A DNA stretch of 64,000 nucleotides from Anaerosolibacter sp. (GCF_029240175.1 NZ_JARBTM010000028.1:1-64000), one strand, 5' to 3'. Shown: positions 16,764 through 27,700, counted from the stretch's first letter. The notes: generated by a model not told the origin, from the letters alone. Program-made: numbers and translations.

Positions 16764-19142
16764 CTATTTCAGCTCTACCACAGTAACACCGGCACCACCT
16801 TCACCATAGGCGCCTTCTCGAGAAGACTTTACATGCTTATGTCCCCTCAATAATTGTTTGATTCCGTCTTTTAGAACACCTGTTCCTTTCCCATGAATAA
16901 TCGTAACTTCCTGAATGCCTGCAAGGTATGCATCATCCAAATATTTATCCGTATTTAACAGCGCCTCCTCTAGAAGTTGGCCTCTTAGGTCAATAGAGCT
17001 TTTAATATTTTCAGCCTTACTTTTCATGATCTTTCCGGTTCCAGTTTTCTTTCCCTTTTCCTTTTCTTCTCGATCCAATCTTAAATTCTCAACATTCACA
17101 TTGATTTTCATAATCCCTACCTGTACTGTCAAGTCACCATTGGCATCGGGTACTGTCACCACATTTCCTTTTTGGTTTAATGATAAGATTAATACAGCAT
17201 CCCCTGGTCTCAATTGCTTTGGTGGTTTAGTATTTACACCTAATGATACCCCCAATCCAAGACCTTCATCCATTTGTCCTAGTTTATCTCTTAAACCCTT
17301 CCTTGCCTCTTCAATTCTTCGATTTTTCTCCTTCTCCTCTACCTCTTGAGACAGGGTTCTCAATTCCTTAATGATTTGATCTGCATCCTCTTTGGCTTCT
17401 CTTAAGATTCTTCTGGCTTCTTCCCGGGCCTCTCGTAACAGCTTCTCTCTCTGTTTCTCCAGCTTTTCACTTTTCCTATCATATTCTTCTTTTTGCTGCT
17501 GGATGGCTAGTTTAAGCCGAATGGCGTTATCTCTCTCCTGCTCCGCTTTTTGCTTGTCTTTTTCAATGGAGGTTAACAAATCTTCAAACGCAATATCTTC
17601 ATTAGAAATCGATTCTTTTGCTTTGTCAATAATGTATCCACCGAGTCCTAGACGCTTTGAAATTTCAAAAGCATTGGATTTTCCTGGTACACCAATCAAC
17701 AACTTGTAGGTAGGACTTAAGGTTTCCACATCAAATTCCACCGAGGCATTCTGTACACCCTTGGTGGTTAGGGCATACTGCTTTAATTCCGTATAGTGGG
17801 TGGTAGCAATGGTCCTTACCCCTAGTCCATACAAATGATCTAAGATGGCAATGGCCAAGGCTGCCCCTTCCGTTGGATCCGTTCCAGCACCCAACTCATC
17901 CAGCAAAATCAGAGAGCTTTCTTCCACTTTTCCAAGTATTTCAACGATATTGGTCATATGGGATGAAAAAGTACTCAAGCTCTGCTCAATACTCTGTTCA
18001 TCACCTATATCAGCAAACACTTGATGAAAGACAGACAGCTCTGTACCAAAATCAGCAGGCACATTAAGGCCCGACTGGGCCATCAAGGTAAAAAGCCCTA
18101 CCGTTTTTAAGGTTACCGTTTTACCGCCAGTATTTGGGCCTGTAATAATCAGTGTACTGAATTCGTCACCATTCCAAATATTCGTCGGCACAACATTTTT
18201 CACATCGAGAAGGGGATGTCTTCCATTCTTGATCCTTAAATATCCCCTATTGTTCAATTTAGGCTCGATTGCCCTCATTTTAACCGACAGTTTCCCTTTT
18301 GCAAAAATGAAATCTAACTTTTTAAGAACTTCCTGATTGCAGCGTATTTCAGTGCTTTTTTCTCCAACCAAAGCCGTTAATTCCCTTAGAATTCGTTCAA
18401 TCTCAATCTGTTCTTTGATTTTGAGTTCTCTTAACTCATTGTTTAATTCCACTACAGCCATAGGTTCAACAAATAATGTTGCTCCACTGGATGACTGATC
18501 GTGAACCAACCCTGGAACGTTTCCACGATGCTCTTGTTTTACAGGCACTACATATCGATCCTGCCGCTGGGTCACAATGGCATCCTGAAGGTACTTTTGC
18601 ATTTGGCTGGATGATGTAATACTATTCAGTTTATTCCGAATCGCAGCATGCTTTGATTCCATCTGTCTTCGAATGTTTCTTAATTCTGGACTTGCATGAT
18701 CAGAAATTTCTTCATCGCTGATGATGCACTCGTTTATGCGATCCTCGATGACCTTCATGGTGCTGATCTGACCAATATATCCCTCCATGATGGGATATTT
18801 TCCTTCACCTTCCTTGGATTCCTTAAACATGGTCTTTAGTTTCCGCGCAGCCCGCAGTGTATCACTGACTTCTAAGAGTTGTCCAGGGTACAGGTAAGAA
18901 CCGATCTCAGCCCGTCTCACATGATAGGACAAATCGTGAACACCTCCTAGGGATACATTTCCTCTCTGAATCAATATACCCGCAGCTTCACTGGTTTCCT
19001 TCTGCCACTCCATCACAGTTTCCATATGGGTAGATGGCTCCAGCTTTTCAGCCAATGCTCTCCCAAGACTGGATTCAACCTTCTCTAAAAGCATATCTCT
19101 AATTTTTTCATATTCCAACACTCTCAATGTTCTGCTATTCAT
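16764..19142 (-). CDS. mutS2: Endonuclease MutS2 / ribosome-rescue factor RqcU
   Basis: A 792-residue MutS-family ATPase with a C-terminal Smr domain. Visible are Walker A GPNTGGKT, Walker B LLDELGAGTDP, a long charged coiled-coil (about 510-630), and an Smr region with IDLRGQ and IIHGKGTGVLKDGI. It lacks the mismatch-recognition domain of MutS. In Bacillus, MutS2 binds collided ribosomes; older work assigns it to recombination control. The start at 19142 has GAGGAGAGG just upstream. Confidence 0.93.
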   Translation of the reverse strand: MNSRTLRVLEYEKIRDMLLEKVESSLGRALAEKLEPSTHMETVMEWQKETSEAAGILIQRGNVSLGGVHDLSYHVRRAEIGSYLYPGQLLEVSDTLRAARKLKTMFKESKEGEGKYPIMEGYIGQISTMKVIEDRINECIISDEEISDHASPELRNIRRQMESKHAAIRNKLNSITSSSQMQKYLQDAIVTQRQDRYVVPVKQEHRGNVPGLVHDQSSSGATLFVEPMAVVELNNELRELKIKEQIEIERILRELTALVGEKSTEIRCNQEVLKKLDFIFAKGKLSVKMRAIEPKLNNRGYLRIKNGRHPLLDVKNVVPTNIWNGDEFSTLIITGPNTGGKTVTLKTVGLFTLMAQSGLNVPADFGTELSVFHQVFADIGDEQSIEQSLSTFSSHMTNIVEILGKVEESSLILLDELGAGTDPTEGAALAIAILDHLYGLGVRTIATTHYTELKQYALTTKGVQNASVEFDVETLSPTYKLLIGVPGKSNAFEISKRLGLGGYIIDKAKESISNEDIAFEDLLTSIEKDKQKAEQERDNAIRLKLAIQQQKEEYDRKSEKLEKQREKLLREAREEARRILREAKEDADQIIKELRTLSQEVEEKEKNRRIEEARKGLRDKLGQMDEGLGLGVSLGVNTKPPKQLRPGDAVLILSLNQKGNVVTVPDANGDLTVQVGIMKINVNVENLRLDREEKEKGKKTGTGKIMKSKAENIKSSIDLRGQLLEEALLNTDKYLDDAYLAGIQEVTIIHGKGTGVLKDGIKQLLRGHKHVKSSREGAYGEGGAGVTVVELK

Positions 19143-19190
19143 TTTCCTCTCCTCATACTTTCTATTTGCTTTCATCAACTAAGACTCAGT

Positions 19191-21743
19191 TCAGATGGAG
19201 TTTGCACCCGCCGCGGGCACAGGTAACTCCACCTGAACGCCAAGTCGTGTTATCCAGGGGCTGTACAACTCTACACCCCTGTAAAAATGGCCTTTTGTCA
19301 ATCCATTTTTCCGTATTTCCTCCAAAAATGTCTCAGCGGAAGGTGTCATTTTTCCCCTTTGAAGAACACTGCTATACGCCTCCATGATTGCCCTTGTCTC
19401 CTGGGCATTCTCTATGGTAAACTGAATTTTTAGATTTCCCACACCTGCATCCATTATCTCATGAAGATGGTCCAGCAAGCATAGGCTTTGAGAATTCAAG
19501 ATATGGGTTCGGCAATGATCATCTGTCATGATAGGAAAAACCATATCCTTCCTATCCTTTAAGCCTAAACTACTATTTCTACATAGACTGCAGTTCTCCT
19601 GCTGATTCTTCTTACCAACAACTGCTGACGTAGGACAGTACCGCATAACCATTAGGGGCAAGTATCCATGAACAATAACCTCTCCTGGAATAGCAGCATG
19701 GGCCATAATTTCTTTGATTTGCTTTAGCGTCAACTCTGGAGATAAAGCAGCTTCCTGAACACCCCATTGCTGTAGTAATTTTAGCGCACCATTGTTAAAT
19801 ACATTTAAAGTGAAATCTCCATAGATATGCTCAAATCCCAAATCTCTTGCCACCTTCAAGGCACCAAGGTTTGGCACCATAACACCTCGAATCTGATTTT
19901 GGCTTCTCGATAAGAATTTGTGTACATCCTTTAGTTCCTCATCAGAAGTTATTCTTGAGAAAGACGGAACGATCTCAATAGGATGGCCTTTCACTAGCAT
20001 ATGTGCATCATCATAGCTGGCTAGATCCGTATAGTAGATACGCGTTATAGGAAATGAAAGCACCGCTTTTAGCTGGGTTATATTATTTAGAGATACTCTC
20101 ATATTCGGTTCTGCCCTTCGTACAGATGTGTAATCACTGAACCATTGACTGATTTTTGGGTTTAAAACTTGTGCTACTATAGCCTTTCTACTATTGTGAT
20201 TTGCTCTTAAATCATCTAATCGCTGGATGGCATCTCTCCTCAAGCTGTTCAATTCGCCAACGGGTATGATCCCATCTCCATCCAGTTCAATCACTAGGCT
20301 GTCATAGACGTAGGTTGTGTTTCCCAGTTTCATCAGCTGTTCCCGAACTCGATCCTCTTCTGTTGGCTTTTTCAACGCCTTCTCCACTACATATTCTCCT
20401 TGAAGCTCCACATGATGCCCTTCTTGATCCCAAAGGCTCAAAAATATTCGCTCTCCAATTCTGCCTCTAAAGGCACCATCAATTGGTATTCTTCGCTCTA
20501 CTCTCTCATAAGTTGCCTTCGCTCGCTGAAACAGATCAATATCAGAGGTTTTATAGACAGACTGCCCCTTTGAAACAGGGTGCTTAAAATTTACCTGAAT
20601 GGTTTCATTCGGATTTCCTACTTCTCTTTTCTCATTCTTTACTGTTAAAACCTCTACGATAGCCCCAGGGCTGTCGCCTTTCTCCGTCCAAATTTCTATG
20701 CCGTCACCTTTGCGTAATTCATCAGTAAGTCGAATCTCCACCCTTTGTCTTTTCTTATCATAACCTATAACTTCTCCGACCTTTATTCCACGGTTACTGG
20801 GTTTTTCAAGGCTCATAATTTGCTTTCCCTGATCTCCTAGAATATATCCTTTGGTAAATTTACGGTTGAAAATTTGCTCCACATCTCTTATCATAGCTGA
20901 TTCCAGTTTAGACATAGATTTATTCATGATATATTGATCAATAGCCTTGCGGTAAGCACCTACCACGGTAGCCACATATTCTGCCCGTTTGAGGCGCCCT
21001 TCAATCTTTAGAGATTTAACACCCGTACCAAGAACCTCATGGATATTTTCCAGTGTATTCAGGTCCCTTGGACTCAGTAGATAATCCCCCTGTTCACTCT
21101 TTATCGTCTCTCCACTTCTTCTATTGACCAACTGATAAGGCATTCGACAAGGTTGAGCGCACCGCCCACGGTTTCCGCTTCTCCCTCCGATCATGCTGCT
21201 CATCAAGCATTGGCCTGAATAACAAATACAGAGGGCTCCATGGACAAATACCTCAATATCTGCTTTACAATTATCCTGCACCGCTTTGATCTCTCGTGCA
21301 GACATCTCCCTTGCCAGCACAATCCGTTGAAAACCAAGCTCTTCTAAGAGCCTGACGCCCTCTAAATTATGAACAGACATTTGCGTACTGGCGTGAATCT
21401 CAAAATCAGGGAATAGATCACGGATAAGCTTTGCAGCACCGAGATCTTGGACGATAACGGCATCTACATCATTGTTATATAAAAATGAAATATATCCCCC
21501 TAACGCCTTTAATTCTTCATTGGATACCAAGGTATTTACAGTTACAAACACCTTTACACCCCTAATATGACAGTACTTTACAGCTTTGATAAGCTCCTCA
21601 TCATCGAAGTTATTGGCACTTTGTCTTGCACTAAAGGCCTTCCCCCCTAAATATATAGCATCAGCACCATTCTGCACCGCAGCTACCAGTGCTTCCCAAC
21701 TTCCTGCCGGTGCTAGTAATTCTATTTCTCTCAATTTTATCAA
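19191..21743 (-). CDS. Peptidase U32 family protein (RlhA-like)
   Basis: An 850-residue protein with an N-terminal U32 TIM-barrel-like domain (NGADAIYLGGKAFSAR, HGALCICYSGQC and GRCAQPCRMPY with conserved cysteines), followed by a long C-terminal DUF3656-like region. Related E. coli RlhA hydroxylates 23S rRNA C2501; others modify tRNA. The cysteines probably bind an Fe-S cluster. The start is TTG at 21743, or an in-frame TTG at 21734 that suits the AGGGG site better. The gene sits between zapA and mutS2. Confidence 0.82.
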   Translation of the reverse strand: MIKLREIELLAPAGSWEALVAAVQNGADAIYLGGKAFSARQSANNFDDEELIKAVKYCHIRGVKVFVTVNTLVSNEELKALGGYISFLYNNDVDAVIVQDLGAAKLIRDLFPDFEIHASTQMSVHNLEGVRLLEELGFQRIVLAREMSAREIKAVQDNCKADIEVFVHGALCICYSGQCLMSSMIGGRSGNRGRCAQPCRMPYQLVNRRSGETIKSEQGDYLLSPRDLNTLENIHEVLGTGVKSLKIEGRLKRAEYVATVVGAYRKAIDQYIMNKSMSKLESAMIRDVEQIFNRKFTKGYILGDQGKQIMSLEKPSNRGIKVGEVIGYDKKRQRVEIRLTDELRKGDGIEIWTEKGDSPGAIVEVLTVKNEKREVGNPNETIQVNFKHPVSKGQSVYKTSDIDLFQRAKATYERVERRIPIDGAFRGRIGERIFLSLWDQEGHHVELQGEYVVEKALKKPTEEDRVREQLMKLGNTTYVYDSLVIELDGDGIIPVGELNSLRRDAIQRLDDLRANHNSRKAIVAQVLNPKISQWFSDYTSVRRAEPNMRVSLNNITQLKAVLSFPITRIYYTDLASYDDAHMLVKGHPIEIVPSFSRITSDEELKDVHKFLSRSQNQIRGVMVPNLGALKVARDLGFEHIYGDFTLNVFNNGALKLLQQWGVQEAALSPELTLKQIKEIMAHAAIPGEVIVHGYLPLMVMRYCPTSAVVGKKNQQENCSLCRNSSLGLKDRKDMVFPIMTDDHCRTHILNSQSLCLLDHLHEIMDAGVGNLKIQFTIENAQETRAIMEAYSSVLQRGKMTPSAETFLEEIRKNGLTKGHFYRGVELYSPWITRLGVQVELPVPAAGANSI

Positions 21744-21839
21744 CCCCTGTTTTTAATTAATCATATTACCATGCGCACAATAAAAAAAGCAGCAATATTA
21801 TTATATCACTACTTTTAGCATACCATAAAAGATATAGAA

Positions 21840-22412
21840 TTATTTTTTTCCATCTCCACCAGAACCCTCTAAGTGGGCTTCAAATTCCTTTCTTGATTGT
21901 ACATATTTAATCTGCATTTCAAATAACTTATTTTGTAAATCCTCATTCATTTTGCGAATCTGCTCTATTTCCTTTTCTTTTTCAGATAAGGACACTCTTA
22001 ACTCCTGATTCTCCAAAAGCAGCCCTTGGCTCTCTTGTTCATTGGTGTTAGCATTTCTCAAGTCCTCTTCCAAACGCTGAATAATGTTGATATATTCCTG
22101 GTTCTGACTTTCAGCCTCTGTCACTGCAGCCGCAAGCTGACTGCGCACCTGATCTAATTCATACAGGGGCTGAAGCGCTTCCTTTTCTAAGGCTTCAAGC
22201 TGTCCTTTTGTCTTAAAATATTCATCTGCTATATTTACGGAAGTCAATACAGCTGCCATGGCAGTACTTAACTTCTTACTTTGCTTTGCAATAACCACCA
22301 TCTTATCATCAACATAATTGGCGACCTTTTGCATATATTCACGGGGCTCGGTACCAACCAAGGTATATTCCTGCCCATTGATCCGCACAACGACCTTGCT
22401 TTTGTTGCTCAT
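21840..22412 (-). CDS. zapA: Cell division protein ZapA
   Basis: A 190-residue FtsZ-ring stabiliser. The N-terminal ZapA domain (VVVRINGQEYTLVGTEPREY) is followed by a long coiled coil from about residue 70 to 180, longer than in short ZapA proteins but common in Clostridia. GGAG lies 8 bases before the ATG; a TTG one codon upstream is also possible. Its place after pheT is the usual Firmicute order. Confidence 0.88.
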   Translation of the reverse strand: MSNKSKVVVRINGQEYTLVGTEPREYMQKVANYVDDKMVVIAKQSKKLSTAMAAVLTSVNIADEYFKTKGQLEALEKEALQPLYELDQVRSQLAAAVTEAESQNQEYINIIQRLEEDLRNANTNEQESQGLLLENQELRVSLSEKEKEIEQIRKMNEDLQNKLFEMQIKYVQSRKEFEAHLEGSGGDGKK

Positions 22413-22586
22413 CAATATCTCTCCTTCTATGGATTGGAGTCCCTATATTAATTCTGTAAAAGAATAGTATTTCCTTCTTTTTTTTACTCTATTATATTAC
22501 ATCCTGGACATGAAATAAATACTGCCGTTGCCTTATATCCATGAAATTTCGTAGGTATATCTATCCAATTTTTCGTAGAAGAGGAA

Positions 22587-22620
22587 TGAACAAATCCGGC
22601 AGTCTGCCGGATTTGTTTTA
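22587..22620 (-). terminator. Terminator after pheT
   Basis: A 13-base perfect stem (22589-22601/22605-22617) with a three-base loop follows the pheT stop directly. The T tract on the minus strand is short but present. Confidence 0.75.
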
Positions 22621-25014
22621 GTCTCTCAATTGAGCATCTAGCTTTTCTTTTAATTGATTTAATATCTTATCGTGAACCTTCACAACTTCTTCATCTGTCA
22701 GCGTACGATCCTCGCCCCGGTACGTAAGGGCATAAGCCACACTTTTATAACCTTCTTTGATCTGTTTTCCTTTATAGACATCGAACAGTTGAACCTGCTC
22801 CAGCAGCTTTCCGCCATTTTCTTTGATAATGTCCTCAATTTGCTTCACATAAACTTCATCTTTCACTACCAAAGCAATATCCCTTGTGATTGCAGGATAT
22901 TTAGGCAGTGCCTTATATATTCTATCTAGTCTCGTTATTTGAAGAACAATATTAAAATCAATCTCTCCTAGATAAGTTCTTACTTCTAAATCATAGTTTT
23001 CTGCAACATCGGGGTGAATCTCACCAATAACGCCTAGTATATGATTCTCCCAAACAAGGTTCGCACATCTGCCGGGATGGAAAGTCGGATGATTCTTTTC
23101 TGGAGTGAACGCTATATTTTGAATACCTAAATTATGGAATACACTCTCAATGGTTCCCTTCATTGTGAAGAAATCAATGTTTTGGCCATACATCCCCAGG
23201 GTAAGCACTGGCTTTTCGATTGGGAGCTGATCCACAGGAATGCTGTGGGGTAGAAATACCCTTCCGATTTCAAAAGCCTTTACAGATTCCACATTACGGT
23301 TATTGTTTCTTGAAAGAACCTCAAGCATATTTGGCATCAAGGTAGTCCGCATTATACTATTTTCTTCCCCTAGTGGATTGATTAATTTTACGGACCTTCT
23401 CATGAAGCTCTCTTCGGGCAAACCAATCATATCAAATCCCTTTGGACTCACGAAGGAGTAGGTAGAAATCTCTGTTACACCAGCAGCATTCAAATATTTT
23501 TTCGCATAATCTTCAATGATCTGTCCATTGGTCTTTGCGCCTTGAGAATTCCCTTTTGGAATCGTCACATCGATCCTATTGTATCCGTATATTCTTGCTA
23601 CCTCCTCCACGATATCAATTTCCTCTGTAATATCTTGGCGGAAAGTAGGTATGGCTAGTAATAATCCTTCCTCATCTTGAGACACTTCTATCTCAAGTTT
23701 TTGAAGGATATTTGAAATTTCCTCTGGTGATAATTTTGTACCTAATAAATCATTGATTCTTTGAGGCCTTGCCTTTAATGATCTCTTCTCAAGTTTATTG
23801 GGATAAATATCAATAATTCCCCCAACAATTTTCCCTGCGCCCAGTTCCTCAATCAATTGACAAGCTCTATTCACTGCATTTAGTGCAATATTTGGATCTA
23901 CGCCTTTTTCAAACCTCGCAGATGCCTCAGTTCTCAGCCCAAGCTTTTTAGAGGTTGCTCTCACATTATCATTATAAAAGTTGGCAGATTCAAGGAGAAT
24001 GGCTCTTGTTTCATCGGTTACTTCTGAATTTTCCCCGCCCATCACACCTGCTATGGCTACTGGCTTTTCACCATCACAAATCATAAGCATGCTGCTATCC
24101 AGCTTTCTTTCTGTTCCATCCAAGGTCGTAAAAACAGAACCCTCTTCTGCCTGCTTCACAATAATTTTTTTATCAGTCAGCATATTTAAATCGAAGGCAT
24201 GGAGGGGCTGCCCCATCTCAAGCATCACATAATTGGTTATGTCTACAATATTACTGATTGGTCGAACACCTGCCTCCATCAGTCTTCTCTGCATCCACTC
24301 AGGTGATGGCTTGATAACAATATCAGTAGCTGCTCTAGCTGCATATCTTCTACAAAAATCTGTATTTAATACTTCAACTGACGCCACTTCTTCGATATTT
24401 CCATGTTCATGGTTAATCTTGATTTCAGGATAGTTCATATCCAGATTAAAGGTTGCCGCAGTCTCCCTTGCCATTCCCAACATACTCAGACAATCTGGTC
24501 TGTTTGGTGTAATTTCAAATTCGATGACATGCCCTTTTATCCCTAGGATCCCCTTGATATCATCGCCAGGCGTATAGGCCTGATCTAAAATATAAATTCC
24601 ATCCTTTTGATAAGCTGGAATGACCTTATCGACCAAGCCTAATTCCTTAGCAGAACACATCATACCACTTGACTCTTCTCCCCGCAGCTTACCCTTTTTA
24701 ATCTTTACGCCGCCTGGCAAAGTTCCACCAACAAGGACAATAGGCACATAATGGCCCTCCTGAATATTATCAGCTCCAGTTACAATCTGTATGATTTCGC
24801 TTCCTACATCTACTTTGGTCACGAGAAGTTTATCTGCATTTGGATGTCTTTGGATCTCTAGGATCTTTCCAACCACAACCTTGTCTATTTCTTCTCCCAA
24901 CACTTCAACGGCCTCTACCTTAGACCCAGACATTTCTAAATCCTCACTTAACTTCCTTACATCCATATGATCTATATCCACATAATCCTTTAGCCATTTC
25001 AATGGTACAAACAT
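22618..25014 (-). CDS. pheT: Phenylalanyl-tRNA synthetase beta subunit
   Basis: The 798-residue beta subunit of the alpha2-beta2 enzyme. It has an N-terminal tRNA-binding EMAP-like domain (about 40-150), B3/B4 editing domain, B5 domain (ITEEIDIVEEVARIYGYN), a catalytic-like core and a C-terminal ferredoxin-fold anticodon-binding domain. It follows pheS by 44 bases and shares the Phe T-box control. Confidence 0.97.
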   Translation of the reverse strand: MFVPLKWLKDYVDIDHMDVRKLSEDLEMSGSKVEAVEVLGEEIDKVVVGKILEIQRHPNADKLLVTKVDVGSEIIQIVTGADNIQEGHYVPIVLVGGTLPGGVKIKKGKLRGEESSGMMCSAKELGLVDKVIPAYQKDGIYILDQAYTPGDDIKGILGIKGHVIEFEITPNRPDCLSMLGMARETAATFNLDMNYPEIKINHEHGNIEEVASVEVLNTDFCRRYAARAATDIVIKPSPEWMQRRLMEAGVRPISNIVDITNYVMLEMGQPLHAFDLNMLTDKKIIVKQAEEGSVFTTLDGTERKLDSSMLMICDGEKPVAIAGVMGGENSEVTDETRAILLESANFYNDNVRATSKKLGLRTEASARFEKGVDPNIALNAVNRACQLIEELGAGKIVGGIIDIYPNKLEKRSLKARPQRINDLLGTKLSPEEISNILQKLEIEVSQDEEGLLLAIPTFRQDITEEIDIVEEVARIYGYNRIDVTIPKGNSQGAKTNGQIIEDYAKKYLNAAGVTEISTYSFVSPKGFDMIGLPEESFMRRSVKLINPLGEENSIMRTTLMPNMLEVLSRNNNRNVESVKAFEIGRVFLPHSIPVDQLPIEKPVLTLGMYGQNIDFFTMKGTIESVFHNLGIQNIAFTPEKNHPTFHPGRCANLVWENHILGVIGEIHPDVAENYDLEVRTYLGEIDFNIVLQITRLDRIYKALPKYPAITRDIALVVKDEVYVKQIEDIIKENGGKLLEQVQLFDVYKGKQIKEGYKSVAYALTYRGEDRTLTDEEVVKVHDKILNQLKEKLDAQLRD

Positions 25015-25058
25015 GATAGAATACCTCCTTTATTTCGATTTATCTTTAAACTTATAAC

Positions 25059-26078
25059 CTAGAACTGCTTAATGAACCGCATATCATTCTCAAAGAAAAG
25101 ACGAATATCATCTATTTCATGTTTTAGCATGGCAATTCTGTCTAATCCCATACCGAAAGCGAATCCGCTGTAGACCTCTGGATCAATCCCACATACCTTC
25201 AGTACATTAGGATGAACCATTCCAGCCCCAAGAATTTCAATCCATCCACTGCCCTTACATACACGACATCCTGCCCCTTGGCACTTAAAGCAGCTTACAT
25301 CCACCTCAGCACTTGGCTCCGTAAATGGAAAGTAATGTGGTCTAAACTTCGTCTTTGTTCCAACACCAAAGAACTGCTTCGCAAATAAGTCCAGTGTTCC
25401 CTTTAAATCTGCCATGGTAATGTTTTTATCTACCACAAGGCCTTCAATCTGATGGAACATCGGTGAATGGGTTGCGTCAGGTGTATCCCTTCGGAAGCAT
25501 CGTCCAGGAGAAATAACACGAATTGGCGGTTTTGAGCGCTCCATGGTTCTCACCTGAACAGGTGAAGTTTGTGTTCTTAATAAGATATCCTCAGAAATAT
25601 AAAAGGTATCAGATAGATCTCTTGATGGGTGATTTTGCGGCGCATTTAATGCATCAAAGTTATAAAATACAGTTTCTACCTCTGGTCCTTCCGCTATTTT
25701 AAAGCCCATACCCATAAAAATACCCTTGATTTCATCTAATACTACATTCAAAGGATGTCGGTGACCAATTTCTTGGGACTTGCCCGGCATGGTAACGTCA
25801 ATAGTCTCTACAGCCAACCTTGCATTCTTCTCAATAGCTTTGACCCCTTCTACTGCACTGCCTAGTGAATTTTCAATGGCCTCCCGCACTTCATTGGCAA
25901 TCTGCCCAACAATTGGTCTCTCTTCTTGAGACAATCCTCCCATGCCTCTAAGAACCGCGGTAAGTTCTCCCTTTTTCCCTAAGTATTTGATACGTACTTG
26001 TTCTAGTTCTTGCATAGACTGGGCTTTCACGATTTCTTCCAAAGCCAGTGTCTTTATTTGTTCAAGCTTTTCTCTCAT
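25059..26078 (-). CDS. pheS: Phenylalanyl-tRNA synthetase alpha subunit
   Basis: The 339-residue catalytic subunit, a class II synthetase. It has the N-terminal coiled-coil, motif 2 near [19 protein letters not shown] and motif 3 [15 protein letters not shown]. The ATG at 26078 is 7 bases after AAGGAG; an ATG two codons upstream abuts the site. It lies behind a small membrane ORF and the Phe T-box. Confidence 0.97.
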   Translation of the reverse strand: MREKLEQIKTLALEEIVKAQSMQELEQVRIKYLGKKGELTAVLRGMGGLSQEERPIVGQIANEVREAIENSLGSAVEGVKAIEKNARLAVETIDVTMPGKSQEIGHRHPLNVVLDEIKGIFMGMGFKIAEGPEVETVFYNFDALNAPQNHPSRDLSDTFYISEDILLRTQTSPVQVRTMERSKPPIRVISPGRCFRRDTPDATHSPMFHQIEGLVVDKNITMADLKGTLDLFAKQFFGVGTKTKFRPHYFPFTEPSAEVDVSCFKCQGAGCRVCKGSGWIEILGAGMVHPNVLKVCGIDPEVYSGFAFGMGLDRIAMLKHEIDDIRLFFENDMRFIKQF

Positions 26079-26109
26079 TTTCATTCTCCTTCCTATATTA
26101 TTTCTTATT

Positions 26110-26307
26110 TTATTTATTGAAAAGATTCCCGAAGGATCTAAACAGCATTTGTGCCAAAATATAAATCATTCCAATGAAAAAAGCATAATTTGCAATGGTT
26201 TTTAGATCTTTTTTCTCTCCTGAACTGCGCCGACTGTTTATAATCAAACTCATTATAAAATACACAACAAAGAAAATTCCAAAGCTAATGATGTATGTCA
26301 TATTCAC
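26110..26307 (-). CDS. Small two-helix membrane protein in pheST operon
   Basis: About 65 residues with two hydrophobic segments ([18 protein letters not shown] and [16 protein letters not shown]) joined by a basic loop [18 protein letters not shown] lies 4 bases before a GTG at 26307 and 10 before an ATG at 26301, so either may be the start. The frame is open upstream but runs into the T-box terminator. It sits between the T-box and pheS, 31 bases from pheS. No family is recognised. Confidence 0.65.
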   Translation of the reverse strand: MNMTYIISFGIFFVVYFIMSLIINSRRSSGEKKDLKTIANYAFFIGMIYILAQMLFRSFGNLFNK

Positions 26308-26366
26308 GATACCTCCTACACAAATAGTATCTCTGGCACACTCCTTATTCTTCCATTTTTTCGCAA

Positions 26367-26600
26367 TAAAAAAAATCTTCAATCCCGAAAGGGACGAAGA
26401 TTTCTCCGCGGTACCACCCTAATAGTTGTAAAACAACCACTCATTCGACATAACGGCGTCCACCGATAGAACCTACTGTACATTTCAGTTCTATAGTTCA
26501 AGAGGGAACTTCAAATGCTTTAAAACTTAGAAATGCTCGCAGCCCTTGGCATTCCTTCTCTGTAAGTCAAACTACATTCTACTTTTCTCTATCATAACTG
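26367..26600 (-). ncRNA. T-box riboswitch, phenylalanine
   Basis: The T-box sequence AGGGTGGTACCGCGGAG is the complement of 26404-26420. The terminator stem AAATCTTCGTCCC/GGGATTGAAGATTT ends in eight T near 26367. In the stem I specifier loop, GAAG is followed by TTC (complement of 26506-26508), a Phe codon. It controls the small membrane ORF, pheS and pheT. Confidence 0.95.
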
Positions 26601-26816
26601 ATCTCTATATGATTAATTTGTCCCAAGTTCTCTATAAGCCAAGTAGGCGTTAATGTTACCGGTTAACATAAATACTCTCCAAAACCATTCCTTTGTGGCA
26701 AACATAATTGCCGACACCCCTTTTCACTGGCTGATTTATATACATTATAGCACAGGAAAAAAAGGTTTACAAGAATTATACAGCGAATAAAAGGAACTAA
26801 TTTTAAAATTTTCTGA

Positions 26817-27632
26817 CTATATTTTTACCCTTTGCCTTACGGCCTCATACATGACAATCGATGCTGCTACTGATGCATTTAAAGATTCCGCCTTACCCGG
26901 CATAGGTATCTTAACCAATATATCAGAAGCCATCATATCCTCATGTTGTACCCCATTGGCTTCATTTCCTACAATAATCCCGCACAAGCCTTTATAATCT
27001 ACCTCAAAATAGTACTTTTCGCCTTCTAGGCTGGTGGTAACAATCTTTATCCCATTGGCCTTCAATATATCAATGGTCTCACTGGTGGTTCCAGTGGACA
27101 AGATAGGCACATGGAAAATAGAGCCCATGGTCGCACGGATTGTCTTACTGTTATAAAGGTCTACAGAACCCTTGGTAATAAAAATGGCATCTGCCCCTGC
27201 CGCATCAGCAGTTCTAATAATGGTTCCCATGTTCCCCGGGTCTTGAATTCTGTCTAGAATAATATAAAAGCCTTGGGGCCTGTTTAATATCTCTTCCATG
27301 CTATGTATATCCATAGAAACAACCGCCATAATCCCTTGGGGATTTTGGGTATCTGAAAGCTCTTTGAAGAGTTGAACAGGTATTTTATAGGATGCCATGC
27401 CTTTTTGCTGAAGATTTTCCAAGAGTTCTTCCCCACCGGCAGTTTCGTAAAGTTCATCACAAAATAAAATCTGCTTTAAGGTTTTTTCATTCTCCCATGC
27501 ATCCTTAATGATTCGAACACCTTCAATGATGTATTCCTGATATTGTTCTCTCATTTTTCGCTTCGTCAGCTGCTTTATATGCTTTATTATAGGATTCTCT
27601 GGAGAGCTTATCACATTGATCAAGGCATACAC
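26817..27632 (-). CDS. TrmH/SpoU family RNA 2'-O-methyltransferase
   Basis: A 271-residue SPOUT methyltransferase. The knot-forming C-terminal motifs are visible: NPGNMGTIIRTA-like DPGNMGTIIRTADAAGAD, VGNEANGVQ and IPMPGKAESLNASVAASI. The N-terminal domain (SSPENPIIKHIKQLTKRK) resembles the substrate-binding domain of RlmB-type rRNA methyltransferases. The target is likely 23S rRNA. A terminator separates it from rplT upstream, and the gene is often found beside pheST in Firmicutes. Confidence 0.85.
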   Translation of the reverse strand: MYALINVISSPENPIIKHIKQLTKRKMREQYQEYIIEGVRIIKDAWENEKTLKQILFCDELYETAGGEELLENLQQKGMASYKIPVQLFKELSDTQNPQGIMAVVSMDIHSMEEILNRPQGFYIILDRIQDPGNMGTIIRTADAAGADAIFITKGSVDLYNSKTIRATMGSIFHVPILSTGTTSETIDILKANGIKIVTTSLEGEKYYFEVDYKGLCGIIVGNEANGVQHEDMMASDILVKIPMPGKAESLNASVAASIVMYEAVRQRVKI

Positions 27633-27700
27633 CTCACCTTTTACCCTTACTTTTCATGGAAAATATCTGTTTTTATAATATCCAAAATCAATATATTCTA

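Noticed and set aside
16915-17349. Plus-strand open frame inside mutS2
   Set aside because: Shadow of the mutS2 reading frame; no start signals and Ser/Pro/Phe-rich composition typical of antisense frames.
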